From the NCBI GenBank assembly GCA_036489765.1, contig DASXFE010000060.1, positions 1-64,000 of the forward strand: DNA of 64,000 bases, given 5' to 3'. A program made the position numbers and the translations under genes. Below, in pieces: positions 50,550 to 59,542 of the stretch; position 1 is the first letter of the stretch; each line of letters opens with the position of its first letter. Under the pieces are notes generated by a model. That model ran no database searches. It was not told the origin of the DNA and worked only from the letters and a program-made list of their open reading frames with translations. This stretch comes from DATARH01 sp036489765 (GTDB lineage: Bacteria > Pseudomonadota > Alphaproteobacteria > ATCC43930 > CGMCC-115725).

Positions 50550-52595
50550 TCAATCCATCAGCTTGCGCATCAGGTAGGTGAATTCGAGCGCGGTGCGGCG
50601 GGCGCGTTCGTTCAGGTTCGCGGCGGCGGCGTGGCCGCCGTCGATGTTTTCGTAATAGAGGAACGGCAGGTTCATCGCCGCCATCTTCGCCGCCATCTTG
50701 CGGGCGTGGCCAGGGTGGACGCGGTCATCCTTGCTCGATGTCAGGAAGAACGGCTCGGGGTAGATCGTGCGCCCATCTTCGGAGTGGGCGCGCAAATTCT
50801 GATAGGGCGAAATGCGGCGGAGGAATTCCGCCTCCTCGGGGTTGTCGGGGTCGCCGTATTCGGCGATCCACGACGCGCCGGCGAGGAGCTTGTGAAAGCG
50901 CAGCATGTCGAGGAGCGGCACCTGGATCACGACGGCCCGGAAGAGCTCCGGCCGCTGCGTCAGCATCACCCCCATCAGGAGACCGCCGTTCGATCCCCCC
51001 ATGATGCCGAGCCGGCGCGGCGAGGTGATCTTGCGTCGGATCAGATCCTCGGCGACGGCGATGAAATCGTCATAGGCGCGCTGGCGGTTGCCCTTGAGCG
51101 CAGCCTGATGCCATTCCGGCCCGAATTCGCCGCCGCCGCGGATATTGGCAACGACATAGACCCCACCCGGCTCGACCCATAATTTGCCGGCGGCCGCCAC
51201 ATAACCCGGCGTCATCGACACCTCGAACCCGCCATAGCCGTAAAGCACCGTCGGGTTGTTGCCGTCGCGCTTCATGTCGCGCGGCCGCACGACAAAATAC
51301 GGGATCGCGGTGCCGTCCGAAGAAGTCGCCTCGAGCTGCTCGACCTCCGCGCGCGAGGCGTCGAAGCGCGGCGGCTGCGACTTTACCCGCTCCGCCTTCC
51401 CGGCCGCGACATCCGCGAGGTAGAGCGTGTTCGGCAGCGTATACCCGGCAACATCGAGAAACGCCTGCTCGTCGCGGTCGCTCGCCGCGACGACCTGGAT
51501 CGAGGCGTTGTCGACGAGCGGCAGCGGCGCGGAACTCCAGCCGCCGTTCTCGTGGCGATAGGTCTCCACCCGGCCGCGGACATTGCGGTAGATCACGACG
51601 ACGAGGCGCGAGCGCGTCGACGCCACCCCCTCGACGGTCTCGCGCGACCCCGGCGCATAGATCAGCACCGGCGTCACGGCGTTCATGTCGGCATGGCATT
51701 GCGCCAGATCGAGCGAGACGAGGGCGCCCGTCGGATAAGTCGTCCCGCCGTGCTCCCATTTTTCCCGCAGTCCGAAAACGAGCTGGCCCGACACATAGGC
51801 GACAAGGCCCGATCGCCCCGGCAGCGGCAGCGTCACCGGCCCGGCGTCGGTCAGCAGAAACCGCTCGCTGGTAAAGAAATCGACCGCGCGATCGACGACG
51901 ATCCCCTGCACCGTTCCGTCGGGGTCGCGCAATACGCTCGCCCGGACGCTGACATCCTGCGGGGTACCGCGGAAGATCTCCTCCGCAGCATCGAGCGCCA
52001 TGCCGCGCTTGAGGCGCTTCAGCACAAACGGATACCCCGAGTCGGTCATCGTGCCGGGGCCCCAGTCGCGGCCGACGATCAGCGTGTCTTCGTCGACCCA
52101 GCTCGCGTTCTGCTTTCCCTCCGGCAGCGAAAACCCGCCCTCGACGAACTCCCCGGCCTCGAGCTCGAACTCGCGGAGCACGGCGGCGTCCTTGCCGCCG
52201 TCGGAAAGGCGGATCAGCGCGAGCCGCTCTTCGGGCTCTAGGCTGGCGCGGCCTTGATAGACCCAGTTCTTTCCCTCGCGCGCGGCGAGCGCGTCGATGT
52301 CGAGCACGGTCTGCCAATCGGGCTCGGCCGTGCGATACGACGCGAGGCTGGTGCGCCGCCAGATCCCGCGCACGTGGTCGCGGTCCTGCCAGAAATTCGC
52401 CAGCCGGCCACCGACAAAGGCCGGATAGGCGATGCGGTCCTCGGCCGTGATGATCGCCAGCACCGCATCACGCAGCCCGGCATAGCGCGGGTCGGCCTCG
52501 ATCTCGCCAAGGCTGCGCGCGTTCTGGTCTTTGACCCAGCCCAGCGCAGCCTCGCCGTCGACCTCTTCGAGCCAGAGGAACGGGTCTTCGGCCAC
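50550..52595 (-). CDS. Prolyl oligopeptidase family serine peptidase (S9A)
   Basis: 681 residues. The N-terminal beta-propeller region opens EDPFLWLEEVDGEAALGWV, as in prolyl endopeptidases; the alpha/beta-hydrolase part has GIMGGSNGGLLMG with Ser535, SSKDDRVHPGHA with Asp623, and DGGHAAAANL with His655. ILRGGGEFGPEWHQA-type oxyanion segment (NIRGGGEFGPEW) is present. It cleaves short proline-containing peptides, fitting the peptide-type importer in the window. No signal peptide is seen, so it is cytoplasmic. I chose the GTG at 52595, four bases after the MFS stop; the frame is open further but enters the MFS gene. Confidence 0.9.
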   Translation of the reverse strand: MAEDPFLWLEEVDGEAALGWVKDQNARSLGEIEADPRYAGLRDAVLAIITAEDRIAYPAFVGGRLANFWQDRDHVRGIWRRTSLASYRTAEPDWQTVLDIDALAAREGKNWVYQGRASLEPEERLALIRLSDGGKDAAVLREFELEAGEFVEGGFSLPEGKQNASWVDEDTLIVGRDWGPGTMTDSGYPFVLKRLKRGMALDAAEEIFRGTPQDVSVRASVLRDPDGTVQGIVVDRAVDFFTSERFLLTDAGPVTLPLPGRSGLVAYVSGQLVFGLREKWEHGGTTYPTGALVSLDLAQCHADMNAVTPVLIYAPGSRETVEGVASTRSRLVVVIYRNVRGRVETYRHENGGWSSAPLPLVDNASIQVVAASDRDEQAFLDVAGYTLPNTLYLADVAAGKAERVKSQPPRFDASRAEVEQLEATSSDGTAIPYFVVRPRDMKRDGNNPTVLYGYGGFEVSMTPGYVAAAGKLWVEPGGVYVVANIRGGGEFGPEWHQAALKGNRQRAYDDFIAVAEDLIRRKITSPRRLGIMGGSNGGLLMGVMLTQRPELFRAVVIQVPLLDMLRFHKLLAGASWIAEYGDPDNPEEAEFLRRISPYQNLRAHSEDGRTIYPEPFFLTSSKDDRVHPGHARKMAAKMAAMNLPFLYYENIDGGHAAAANLNERARRTALEFTYLMRKLMD

Positions 52596-52599
52596 CCGA

Positions 52600-53898
52600 C
52601 TACTCGGCGGCGGCTGCGACGGCGTCGCCGCGGCGCGGCGCGGCGACGCCGACGATCGTGACGACCGCAGCGAGGACGCAGAACCCCGCCAGCGCGTAGA
52701 GCCCGCCCTGGAAGCCGCCGGTCTTGTCGGCAATCCAGCCGACGATCGTCGGCCCGAACCAGCCGCCGAGATTGCCGAGCGAGTTGATAAAGGCGAGCCC
52801 GGCGCCCGCGGCGGTGCCGCTGAGGATCGTGTTGGGCAATGACCAGAACGGCCCCTTCGACCCGTAGAACCCGACCGTCGCCAGGCACATCGCGGCGACT
52901 GCGACGATCGTCCCGACCATCAGTCCGGCAAACACCATCGCCGCCGCCGACAGGAGGCATCCGGCGAACAGGTTCCAGCGGCGCTCGTTCATCCGGTCGG
53001 AGAGATGCCCCCAGAGGATCATCCCCGCCACGCCGGCGATATAGGGGATCGAGGTGACGAACCCGGTCGCGAAATTCGACAGCCCCGCCTGCTTGATGAT
53101 CTGCGGCGCAAACAGCACGAGCCCGACGCTCGGCGTGACGATGCCGAGATAGATAATGCCGAGCGCCCAGACGCGCGGGTCGACGAGGGCCTGCCACATC
53201 GAAATCTGGCCATGGGCGCCGGTGACCTCGCGCCGCTCGCGCTCCATCTCGGCCGCGAGCCACTGCTTCTCCTCTTGCGTCAACCAGTTCGCCTTCATCG
53301 GACCGTCAACGAGATAGAGCAGGCAGACGATCCCGAGGATCAAGGCGGGGATCCCCTCGCCGATAAACAGCCATTTCCACCCGGCAAGGCCCCAGGCGCC
53401 GTCGAGCAGCATCAGGTACGACGAGATCGGTCCGCCGATCGCCACCGCAACCGGGGTCGCGACGCCGAACCATGCGACCATCCGGCCGCGGTGCGCCGAC
53501 GGGAACCAGAAGGTGAAATAGAGCAGCATCCCGGGAAAGAACCCGGCCTCGGCGACGCCCAGCAGGAACCGCAGGCCGATAAAGCTGGTCGTGCTCCAGA
53601 CGAAGGCCATCGCCATCGACAGAAGCCCCCAGGTCAGCATGATCCGCGCGATCCAGAACCGCGCGCCGACCTTCATCAAGACGATGTTGCTCGGGATCTC
53701 GAAGGCACAATACCCGGCATAGAAGCACCCGGCGCCAAACCCGAACGCGGTCGCGCTCAGACCCAGATCGCCCCGCATCGTCAACGCCGCGAACCCGACG
53801 TTGATGCGATCGAGATAGCAGATGATCATGCACAAGCAGCCAAACGGCAGCAGCCGCAGGTAGATCTTGCGCATCGCCGAGCGTTCGATATCGGACAT
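52600..53898 (-). CDS. MFS transporter, anion:cation symporter family
   Basis: 432 residues, about 12 helices. IYLRLLPFGCLCMIICYLDRINVGFAAL is the hallmark opening of the ACS family (tartrate, phthalate and glucarate carriers), with the conserved D-R-x-N-v. FLLGVAEAGFFPGMLLYFTFWFP is the second family signature. It imports an organic acid with protons or cations. The peptidase gene follows after four bases, so the two are co-transcribed. The link suggests uptake of peptide- or acid-like nutrients. Confidence 0.9.
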   Translation of the reverse strand: MSDIERSAMRKIYLRLLPFGCLCMIICYLDRINVGFAALTMRGDLGLSATAFGFGAGCFYAGYCAFEIPSNIVLMKVGARFWIARIMLTWGLLSMAMAFVWSTTSFIGLRFLLGVAEAGFFPGMLLYFTFWFPSAHRGRMVAWFGVATPVAVAIGGPISSYLMLLDGAWGLAGWKWLFIGEGIPALILGIVCLLYLVDGPMKANWLTQEEKQWLAAEMERERREVTGAHGQISMWQALVDPRVWALGIIYLGIVTPSVGLVLFAPQIIKQAGLSNFATGFVTSIPYIAGVAGMILWGHLSDRMNERRWNLFAGCLLSAAAMVFAGLMVGTIVAVAAMCLATVGFYGSKGPFWSLPNTILSGTAAGAGLAFINSLGNLGGWFGPTIVGWIADKTGGFQGGLYALAGFCVLAAVVTIVGVAAPRRGDAVAAAAE

Positions 53899-53974
53899 CG
53901 TTCGTTCCTGGCAAAAGTCGACGCGAAACCGTAGCCCGGGCCGCGCCGATCGGCCTCACGCAAATTCGGCACGC

Positions 53975-54006
53975 CCAGGTAGCGTCCCTGCCAGGTAGCG
54001 TCCCTG
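53975..54006. repeat. Perfect 16-bp tandem duplication
   Basis: CCAGGTAGCGTCCCTG occurs at 53975-53990 and again directly at 53991-54006. It lies in the divergent gap between the MFS gene and the Ldh-family gene. Confidence 0.85.
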
Positions 54007-54034
54007 CTTGAATACTCCGTCCATTTTCCCCCAT

Positions 54035-54120
54035 CGTCATCCCGGCGAAGGCCGGGACCCCACTTCCCAACCGATCCTGCGTTTCAACGGGGGCGGGGGC
54101 CGGCCTTGGCCGGGATGACG
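54035..54120. repeat. Repeat family C, extended form
   Basis: CGTCATCCCGGC (from 54035) with a local GCCGGG partner and the far arm ending GCCGGGATGACG (to 54120). It is a dispersed palindrome directly upstream of the Ldh-family gene start. Confidence 0.7.
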
Positions 54121-54142
54121 AATTTTCCGGGTCGGAACCAGG

Positions 54143-55165
54143 ATGACGAAGACACATGGCTCCAACTACCTCGACCCCGACCGGCCCGGCGCGACCCGGC
54201 TTGGCGTCGCGGAGGCGCGGGCGCTCGGCGAAGGCGCTCTCGCCCGCATCGGCTACTCCGAGGACGACGCTCGCATCGTCGTCGACCAACTCGTCGACAA
54301 CTCGCTGTGCGGCTACCGCTTTGCCGGGCTGCCGCGCATCCTCGCGATCGCGCGCGAGGCCAAGTCGCAGAACACGCGCACGCCGGTGACGGTCGTTCAC
54401 GAGACGCCCGCGGCGGCGCTCGTCGACGGCGGCAACAATGTCGGGTATGTCGCGGTCTATCGCGGCGCCGAGATCGCGATCCGGAAGGCCCGAGAAAACG
54501 GGGTCGCCGCGGTCGGCGTCTACAATTCCTATTTCAGCGGCCGCAACGCCTATTACCTCGAGCGCATTGTCGAGGCCGGGTTTGTCGGCATGCACAGCGC
54601 CAGCGGGTCGCCGCATATCGTGCCGCCGGGTGCGACGCGGCCTGCGCTCGGCACCAACCCGGTCGCGTTCGGGTTTCCGTCGGCGGACGGGCCGGTGATC
54701 TTCGACATCGGCACCGCGTCGTTGATGTGGGGCGAAGTGCTGCTGTCGGCGGAGACCGGCGAGGAATTGCCCGAGGGCACCGCCTTTGACGCCGAGGGCA
54801 ACCCGACCCGCGACGGCAAGGCCGCGGCAAAGGGCGGAGTCGCGGCGTGGGGTGGGCACAAGGGCTACGGCCTCGCCTTTGCGATCCAGGCACTGGGGCT
54901 CCTCGCCGGGGCCGCGATTCCGCGCGGGCTCGTGCAGGATTACGGGTTCCTGTTCTTCGTCGTGGATCCCGGGGCGCTCTTGCCCGGCAACCCGTTCGCC
55001 GAACAGATGGCCGGGCTCGTCAAGGCGATCCAGGCGACGCCCCGCCGCGACGGGGTCGAGGAGATCCGCATCCCGTCGCAGCGCGCCTTCCGAGAGCGCG
55101 AGCGGCGCCGGGCCGAGGGCATCCTCGTCGACGGCGCCGTCATCAAAGCCTTGACGGCGCTATAG
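54143..55165 (+). CDS. Ldh family NAD(P)-dependent oxidoreductase
   Basis: 340 residues of the malate/L-lactate/ureidoglycolate dehydrogenase family. NSLCGYRFAGLPRI (the usual DxxGxxSHG region is changed to CGYRFAG), VGYVAVYRGAEIAIRKARENG, FSGRNAYYLE in place of the usual H-x-G segment, and LGTNPVAFGFPSADGPVIFDIGTAS are visible. GGHKGYGLAFAIQALG carries the conserved lysine. Loss of the common histidine in NSSHFG-type motifs (here NSYFSGRN) suggests a changed substrate. GGAACCAGG precedes the ATG. Its TAG stop overlaps the stop of the remnant on the other strand (CTATAG). Confidence 0.85.
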   Translation: MTKTHGSNYLDPDRPGATRLGVAEARALGEGALARIGYSEDDARIVVDQLVDNSLCGYRFAGLPRILAIAREAKSQNTRTPVTVVHETPAAALVDGGNNVGYVAVYRGAEIAIRKARENGVAAVGVYNSYFSGRNAYYLERIVEAGFVGMHSASGSPHIVPPGATRPALGTNPVAFGFPSADGPVIFDIGTASLMWGEVLLSAETGEELPEGTAFDAEGNPTRDGKAAAKGGVAAWGGHKGYGLAFAIQALGLLAGAAIPRGLVQDYGFLFFVVDPGALLPGNPFAEQMAGLVKAIQATPRRDGVEEIRIPSQRAFRERERRRAEGILVDGAVIKALTAL

Positions 55166-55548
55166 CCCCGCTCCGATCAGCGCCGGGTTGGTGGTGTGGA
55201 AGTTCCACTCCGCGCCGACATTCCCGACCGCGACATAGGTCGCCTGGTCGTGGGCGATCGTGCCCAGCACCAACGCGCCGTTGCCCGTCGGCGTCGTTGA
55301 GCACATCGCCGGTGCCCTCGAACACCCACGCGTTCGGCGATCGTGGCGCCGGGCGCAAAGCCCGCCACCGTTCCATTGAGCACCGATTTCCGCTCGATGA
55401 CGACGATGGAGCCGCTATCGTCGAACGACACGGCAACGTCGTTCGCGCCGCTGATCGTCCCGTAATTGGCGATCGTGGCCAACTCGCTCTGGTTGCTCGG
55501 AAGGCCGGCAACCGCGATGCCGGTGAGACCGGGCCGCCGCCCCATCAC
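55160..55548 (-). pseudogene. Fragment of a secreted repeat-type protein, frameshifted
   Basis: One frame reads LATIANYGTISGANDVAVSF followed by GSIVVIERKSVLNGTV, beta-rich and glycine/asparagine-rich as in large exported adhesin-like proteins. Then a second frame reads WVFEGTGDVLNDADGQ and a third reads GALVLGTIAHDQATYVAVGN and VGAEWNFHTTNPALIGAG, ending at 55160. Two frame changes within 120 bases and no proper start make this a remnant, probably the C-terminal part. The parent family is not certain. Confidence 0.45.
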
Positions 55549-55716
55549 TCGAAATCAAGAGAACCGGCGCGCGCTGTTCCCGCCGTCGCCAAACAATCTA
55601 AATCTTCCTCAAATCCGATCGATCGCAAACTCCGCGCAATGCACAAACTCCGCGCATGATCGACGCGCCCGCCGCGCGCCCGTAAGATCGTGCCGGAAAC
55701 CAGCGGAGACTGCGCC

Positions 55717-56610
55717 ATGCCCATCACCATTCGCCAGGTCGGCCCCTGTCTCGCGGGCGAGGTCGACGGCATCGACATGCGCAGGCCGCTCGCCGCCGCC
55801 GAGGTCGCCGAGATCCACGCCGGCATGGACCGGTATGCCGTGCTCGTGTTTCACGGGCAGGACATCGACGACGAGCAGCAGCTCGCCTTCACCCGCAGTC
55901 TCGGCGAGATCGAGATGACGCTCAACACCGGGCTGCGTGCCGAAAACGAATACCGACTGCCGCCGACCTTTGCCGATGTCTCCAACCTCGACCAGCACAA
56001 CCGGCCGATGGCGCGCGACGACCGGCGCCGCCTATTTTCGCTCGGCAACCGCCTCTGGCACTCCGACAGCTCGTTCAAGACGATTCCGGCAAAATACTCG
56101 CTGCTGCATGCGCGCAAAATCCCGTCGAAAGGCGGCAACACCGAGTTCGCCGACATGCGGGCCGCCTGGGACGCGCTCGACGACGAGACGAAAGCCGCGT
56201 GCGAGGGCCTCGTCTGCGAGCACAGCCAGATGTATTCGCGCCAGTTGATCGGTTTTTTCGAGCTCAGCGACGAGGAGCGCGAGCGGTTCAAGCCGGTCTA
56301 TCAGACACTCGTCCGCACCCATCCGGTGACCGGGCGCAGATCGCTCTACCTGGCGGCGCATGCCGGCGCGATCGTCGGCTGGCCGATCCCCGAGGCGCGG
56401 GCCTTCCTGCGCGACCTCAACGAGCATGCGACGCAGCGCCGGTTTGTCTACTCGCATAAATGGGCGGTCGGCGACCTCGTCATGTGGGACAACCGCCAGA
56501 CGATGCATCGCGGCCGGCCGTTCCCGGCCGAGGAACCCCGCGATGTGCGCCGCACGACGCTGGCCGGCGACGGCCCCACGGCCTCCCAGCAGCAGGCGGC
56601 AGCAGCGTGA
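55717..56610 (+). CDS. TauD/TfdA family Fe(II)/2-oxoglutarate dioxygenase
   Basis: 297 residues. WHSDSSF gives the iron-binding His115 and Asp117; the distal ligand is in TMHRGRPFPAEEPRDVRRTT. It resembles the protein at 8252 closely in the second half (RRFVYSHKWAVGDLVMWDNRQTMHRGRP), so these two are nearer relatives than the one at 49615. Family members include 2,4-D, pyrethrin-type acid and alkylsulfate oxygenases. GGAG precedes the ATG at 55717; the frame is open nine codons earlier. Confidence 0.87.
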   Translation: MPITIRQVGPCLAGEVDGIDMRRPLAAAEVAEIHAGMDRYAVLVFHGQDIDDEQQLAFTRSLGEIEMTLNTGLRAENEYRLPPTFADVSNLDQHNRPMARDDRRRLFSLGNRLWHSDSSFKTIPAKYSLLHARKIPSKGGNTEFADMRAAWDALDDETKAACEGLVCEHSQMYSRQLIGFFELSDEERERFKPVYQTLVRTHPVTGRRSLYLAAHAGAIVGWPIPEARAFLRDLNEHATQRRFVYSHKWAVGDLVMWDNRQTMHRGRPFPAEEPRDVRRTTLAGDGPTASQQQAAAA

Positions 56611-56688
56611 TTTAACATAGTTGATCCGCCCGAACTTTTTGTTTAGGCGAATTGGACCGTTGTCCGGCTACCCTCGTTAAAGGGGGGC

Positions 56689-57429
56689 ATGAACGACGTC
56701 TTCGAATTCGTCGCGCTCGATCGGGCGCCCGGCCGCAACGGCCTCCCTTACAGCCGGTGGCGCGGTTGGCTTCGAACGGCCATCCACTTTTTCTGCTATC
56801 ACCTGATCCTGAAAAGCCGAGCCACCCGGCGGGCGCGCACCGCCGGATTCCGGCTGGTGGTGCGGCCGACGGTGTTCCACCCGGGTTGCTTTATCACCAG
56901 TGAATTCTTCGCCTCGTTTATCGGTCGGCTCGATCTCACCGGCCTCCGCGTCGCCGATGTCGGAACCGGCAGTGGCATCCTCGCGCTCGCGGCCGCGCGC
57001 GCCGGCGCCGCGCAGGTCACCGCGATCGACATCAATCCCAACGCCGTCCTGACCGCCGCCGACAACGCGCAAGCCAATGGCTACGGAGACCGGGTCACCG
57101 CGGTTTCCTCGAACCTGATGTCGGCCCTGACGCCGGAGCCGCAATTCGACGTCATCATTTCGAGCCCGCCCTCCTTCGCCGGCGAGCCGCGCGACCTCGC
57201 CGACCGCGCGTGGCATGCGGGCCCGAACTACCGCGATATCACGGCGCTGTTCGACCAGGCCCGCGAGCGGCTTGCCCCGAAAGGCCGGATGTACCTCCTC
57301 GTCTCCTCCGACACCGACCTCGCGCTTTTCAGCCGGCTGATCGCGGGGGCCGGCTTTCGCATGCGCGAAGCCGCGCGCCGCTCGATCCTGATCGAAGCCT
57401 TGATCATCTACGAACTGGCACCGCTGTAG
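56689..57429 (+). CDS. Class I methyltransferase (small-domain type)
   Basis: 246 residues. SAM-binding DVGTGSGILALAAARAGA (Asp90 onward), acidic ribose contact AIDINPNAV, and a catalytic IISSPPSF (159-163) resembling the N-P-P-Y/F motif of N-methyltransferases (RsmC, PrmC, TrmN families). The first 60 residues contain one hydrophobic stretch (AIHFFCYHLIL) that may pack against the substrate or membrane. Target could be a ribosomal protein, rRNA or a small molecule. AAAGGGGGGC precedes the ATG. The NIPSNAP gene follows. Confidence 0.78.
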   Translation: MNDVFEFVALDRAPGRNGLPYSRWRGWLRTAIHFFCYHLILKSRATRRARTAGFRLVVRPTVFHPGCFITSEFFASFIGRLDLTGLRVADVGTGSGILALAAARAGAAQVTAIDINPNAVLTAADNAQANGYGDRVTAVSSNLMSALTPEPQFDVIISSPPSFAGEPRDLADRAWHAGPNYRDITALFDQARERLAPKGRMYLLVSSDTDLALFSRLIAGAGFRMREAARRSILIEALIIYELAPL

Positions 57430-57515
57430 CTTCCGCTTGCCCAACAGCTTCTGCTTGACAGGGGCGCGCACGGGTCTAGCGTCCGCGGGTCAATTCTTCC
57501 CCCGGAGGAAACCCG

Positions 57516-58130
57516 ATGATCGTCGAATTCCGCACGTACCGCCTGAAGCCCGGCACGGTCGCCACCGCCGAGGAGCGGTTCGGCCAGGCCCTGCCGGCGC
57601 GCACCAAGGTGTCTCCGCTCGCCGCCTTCTGGCACACCGAGGTGGGCCCGCTCAACCGCATCATCCACGTCTGGCCCTATGACAGCTTCGAGCAGCGCAC
57701 CCAGGTGCGCGGCCAGAAGATCGAAGGTTGGCCGCCGGCGATCCGCGAGTTCGTCGAAGAGCAGCAGAGCGAGATCTTCATCCCCGCGCCGTTCTCGCCG
57801 AAACTCGAGCCGCGCCGGCTCGGCAATCTCTACGAGATCCGCATCTACACGCTGGCGCCGGGCGCGATCCCGGGGCAGATCGAGCGCTGGGCCGGTGCGA
57901 TCGACGCTCGCCAGAAGTACTCCCCGCTCGCCTTCGCCGGCCATTCGGAGCTCGGCGGCCTCAACCGCTGGTGCCACATCTGGGCCTACAAGGACGCCGC
58001 CGAGCGCTTTGCGGTCCGCGAAAAGGCCCGCGCCGACGGCGTCTGGCCGCCCAAGGGTGGCCAGCCCGGCCAGACCTTGATCCAGGAAAACATGCTGGTC
58101 GTCCCGGCATCATTCTCGCCGCTGCGTTAG
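57516..58130 (+). CDS. Two-domain NIPSNAP protein
   Basis: 204 residues made of two NIPSNAP/ferredoxin-like repeats: MIVEFRTYRLKPGTVATAEERF with AAFWHTEVGPLNRIIHVWPYDS, then YEIRIYTLAPGAIPGQIERW with AGHSELGGLNRWCHIWAYKD. The paired H-x-E-x-G-x-LNR and W-x-Y/D motifs show an internal duplication. The family's activity is not known. GGAGGAAA precedes the ATG. It is about twice the length of the NIPSNAP protein at 4402. Confidence 0.87.
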   Translation: MIVEFRTYRLKPGTVATAEERFGQALPARTKVSPLAAFWHTEVGPLNRIIHVWPYDSFEQRTQVRGQKIEGWPPAIREFVEEQQSEIFIPAPFSPKLEPRRLGNLYEIRIYTLAPGAIPGQIERWAGAIDARQKYSPLAFAGHSELGGLNRWCHIWAYKDAAERFAVREKARADGVWPPKGGQPGQTLIQENMLVVPASFSPLR

Positions 58131-58140
58131 CTGGACAAAA

Positions 58141-58165
58141 CCCTCTCCCGCGGCGCGGGAGAGGG
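58141..58165. repeat. Repeat family E hairpin
   Basis: CCCTCTCCCGC (58141-58151) and GCGGGAGAGGG (58155-58165) form a perfect 11-bp stem with a 3-base loop, right after the NIPSNAP gene stop. Confidence 0.8.
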
Positions 58166-58282
58166 ACCACTCACAGAGCGAGCAGGGTGAGGGCCCGGCG
58201 CGAATTGCCTCGGAGCCCCTCATCCTTCCATCGCTCCGCTATCGCGGCGCGGACGGTCGAGCGGGGCTGAACCGCCCGGTCC

Positions 58283-58449
58283 TCAGTATTCGACCGCGTA
58301 AACCTGACCTTCGATCCGCAGCGCCGCGTCCTTGTCTTGCGCCAGCCCGCCGTGCGGCGGCCATAGATCGTGCCCGTGTCGCCGATCATGAACCCGGTCG
58401 AGTCGATCCGCTCGAGCGGCACACCGGCGAGGTCGAGCCGCCGCACCAC
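58283..58449 (-). pseudogene. Short frameshifted gene remnant after aroC
   Basis: From the GTG at 58449 one frame reads VRRLDLAGVPLERIDSTGFM and IGDTGTIYG. Sense then seems to continue in another frame as PPHGGLAQDKDAALRIEGQV and ends YAVEY before the stop at 58283. It looks like the C-terminal end of a lost gene lying just downstream of aroC on the same strand. I cannot name the family. A short intact gene in the first frame is the alternative, but its tail is arginine-rich and looks random. Confidence 0.35.
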
Positions 58450-58461
58450 GGCGCAACCGCC

Positions 58462-59532
58462 TCACCCCCGGATCGCCTTGGCCCTGAGCAGATGGTCGGC
58501 CAAGACGCAGGCCATCATCGCCTCTCCGACCGGGACGGCGCGGATGCCGACGCAGGGATCGTGGCGGCCGTGGGTCTCGATCTCGACCTCGTTGCCCTCG
58601 GCGTCGACCGTGCGCATCGGGTGCAGGATCGAGCTCGTCGGCTTGACGACAAAGCGCACGATGACGTCCTGCCCCGTCGAGATGCCGCCGAGAATGCCGC
58701 CGGCGTTGTTCGACAGGAACGTGACTTCGCCGTCCTTCAACCGCATCTCGTCGCCGTTGACCTCGCCCGACAGCGACGCGGCCCCAAATCCGGCGCCGAT
58801 CTCGACGCCCTTGACGGCGTTGATGGTCATCATCGCGCGGGCGAGATCGCCGTCGAGCTTGTCGTAGATCGGCTCGCCGAGCCCGGCCGGGGCGCCGCTC
58901 GCCACCACTTCGATGATCGCCCCGGCCGACGATCCGGCCTTGCGCACGCCGTCGAGATACTCCGCCCACTGCACCGCCATCTTCGCGTCGGGACACCAGA
59001 ACGGATTGGCCGCGGTCGCGGCCCAGTCCCAGCGCGCGCGATCGATCGCATGGGGCCCGATCTGCACCAGCGCACCGCGGATCGCGATCCCCGGCCCCAG
59101 CACCTTGCGCGCGACCGCACCGGCCGCCACCCGCGACGCCGTCTCGCGCGCCGAGGCCCGACCGCCGCCGCGATAGTCGCGGATGCCGTATTTCTTCCAG
59201 TAGGTATAGTCGGCGTGGCCGGGCCGGAACCGGTCGGCGATGTTGCGGTAGTCCTTCGACCGCTGGTCGGTGTTCTCGATCAAGAGCTGGATCGGCGTGC
59301 CGGTCGTCTGCCCCTCGAACACACCCGACAGGATCTTGACCTGGTCGGCCTCCTGCCGCTGCGTCGTGTAGCGCGACTGGCCCGGCCGGCGCTTGTCGAG
59401 ATAGACCTGGATATCGGCCTCGCCGAGCGGGATCTGCGACGGCACCCCGTCGACGACGACCCCGATCGCCGGCCCGTGGCTTTCGCCCCAGGTCGTAAAA
59501 CGGAATTGCGTGCCGAACGAGTTGCCAGCCAT
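58462..59532 (-). CDS. aroC: Chorismate synthase
   Basis: 356 residues, the normal length. It converts EPSP to chorismate, the last shikimate step, using reduced FMN. Signature 1 GESHGPAIGVVVDGVP, RRPGQSRYTTQRQEADQV with the substrate arginines, GHADYTYWKKYGIRDYRGGGRASARETASRVAAGA (seen as positions 119-153) and ISTGQDVIVRFVVKPTSSI are all present. The ATG at 59532 is followed by NSFGTQFRFTTWGESHG as in other AroC. fabI lies upstream on the same strand, 10 bases away, an order seen in many Alphaproteobacteria. Confidence 0.97.
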   Translation of the reverse strand: MAGNSFGTQFRFTTWGESHGPAIGVVVDGVPSQIPLGEADIQVYLDKRRPGQSRYTTQRQEADQVKILSGVFEGQTTGTPIQLLIENTDQRSKDYRNIADRFRPGHADYTYWKKYGIRDYRGGGRASARETASRVAAGAVARKVLGPGIAIRGALVQIGPHAIDRARWDWAATAANPFWCPDAKMAVQWAEYLDGVRKAGSSAGAIIEVVASGAPAGLGEPIYDKLDGDLARAMMTINAVKGVEIGAGFGAASLSGEVNGDEMRLKDGEVTFLSNNAGGILGGISTGQDVIVRFVVKPTSSILHPMRTVDAEGNEVEIETHGRHDPCVGIRAVPVGEAMMACVLADHLLRAKAIRG

Positions 59533-59542
59533 CAGCCAGCCC

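Noticed and set aside
58283..58449. Intact small gene after aroC
   Set aside because: The second half of the frame is Arg/Thr-rich and unlike a protein, while a neighbouring frame continues sensibly; a remnant is more likely.
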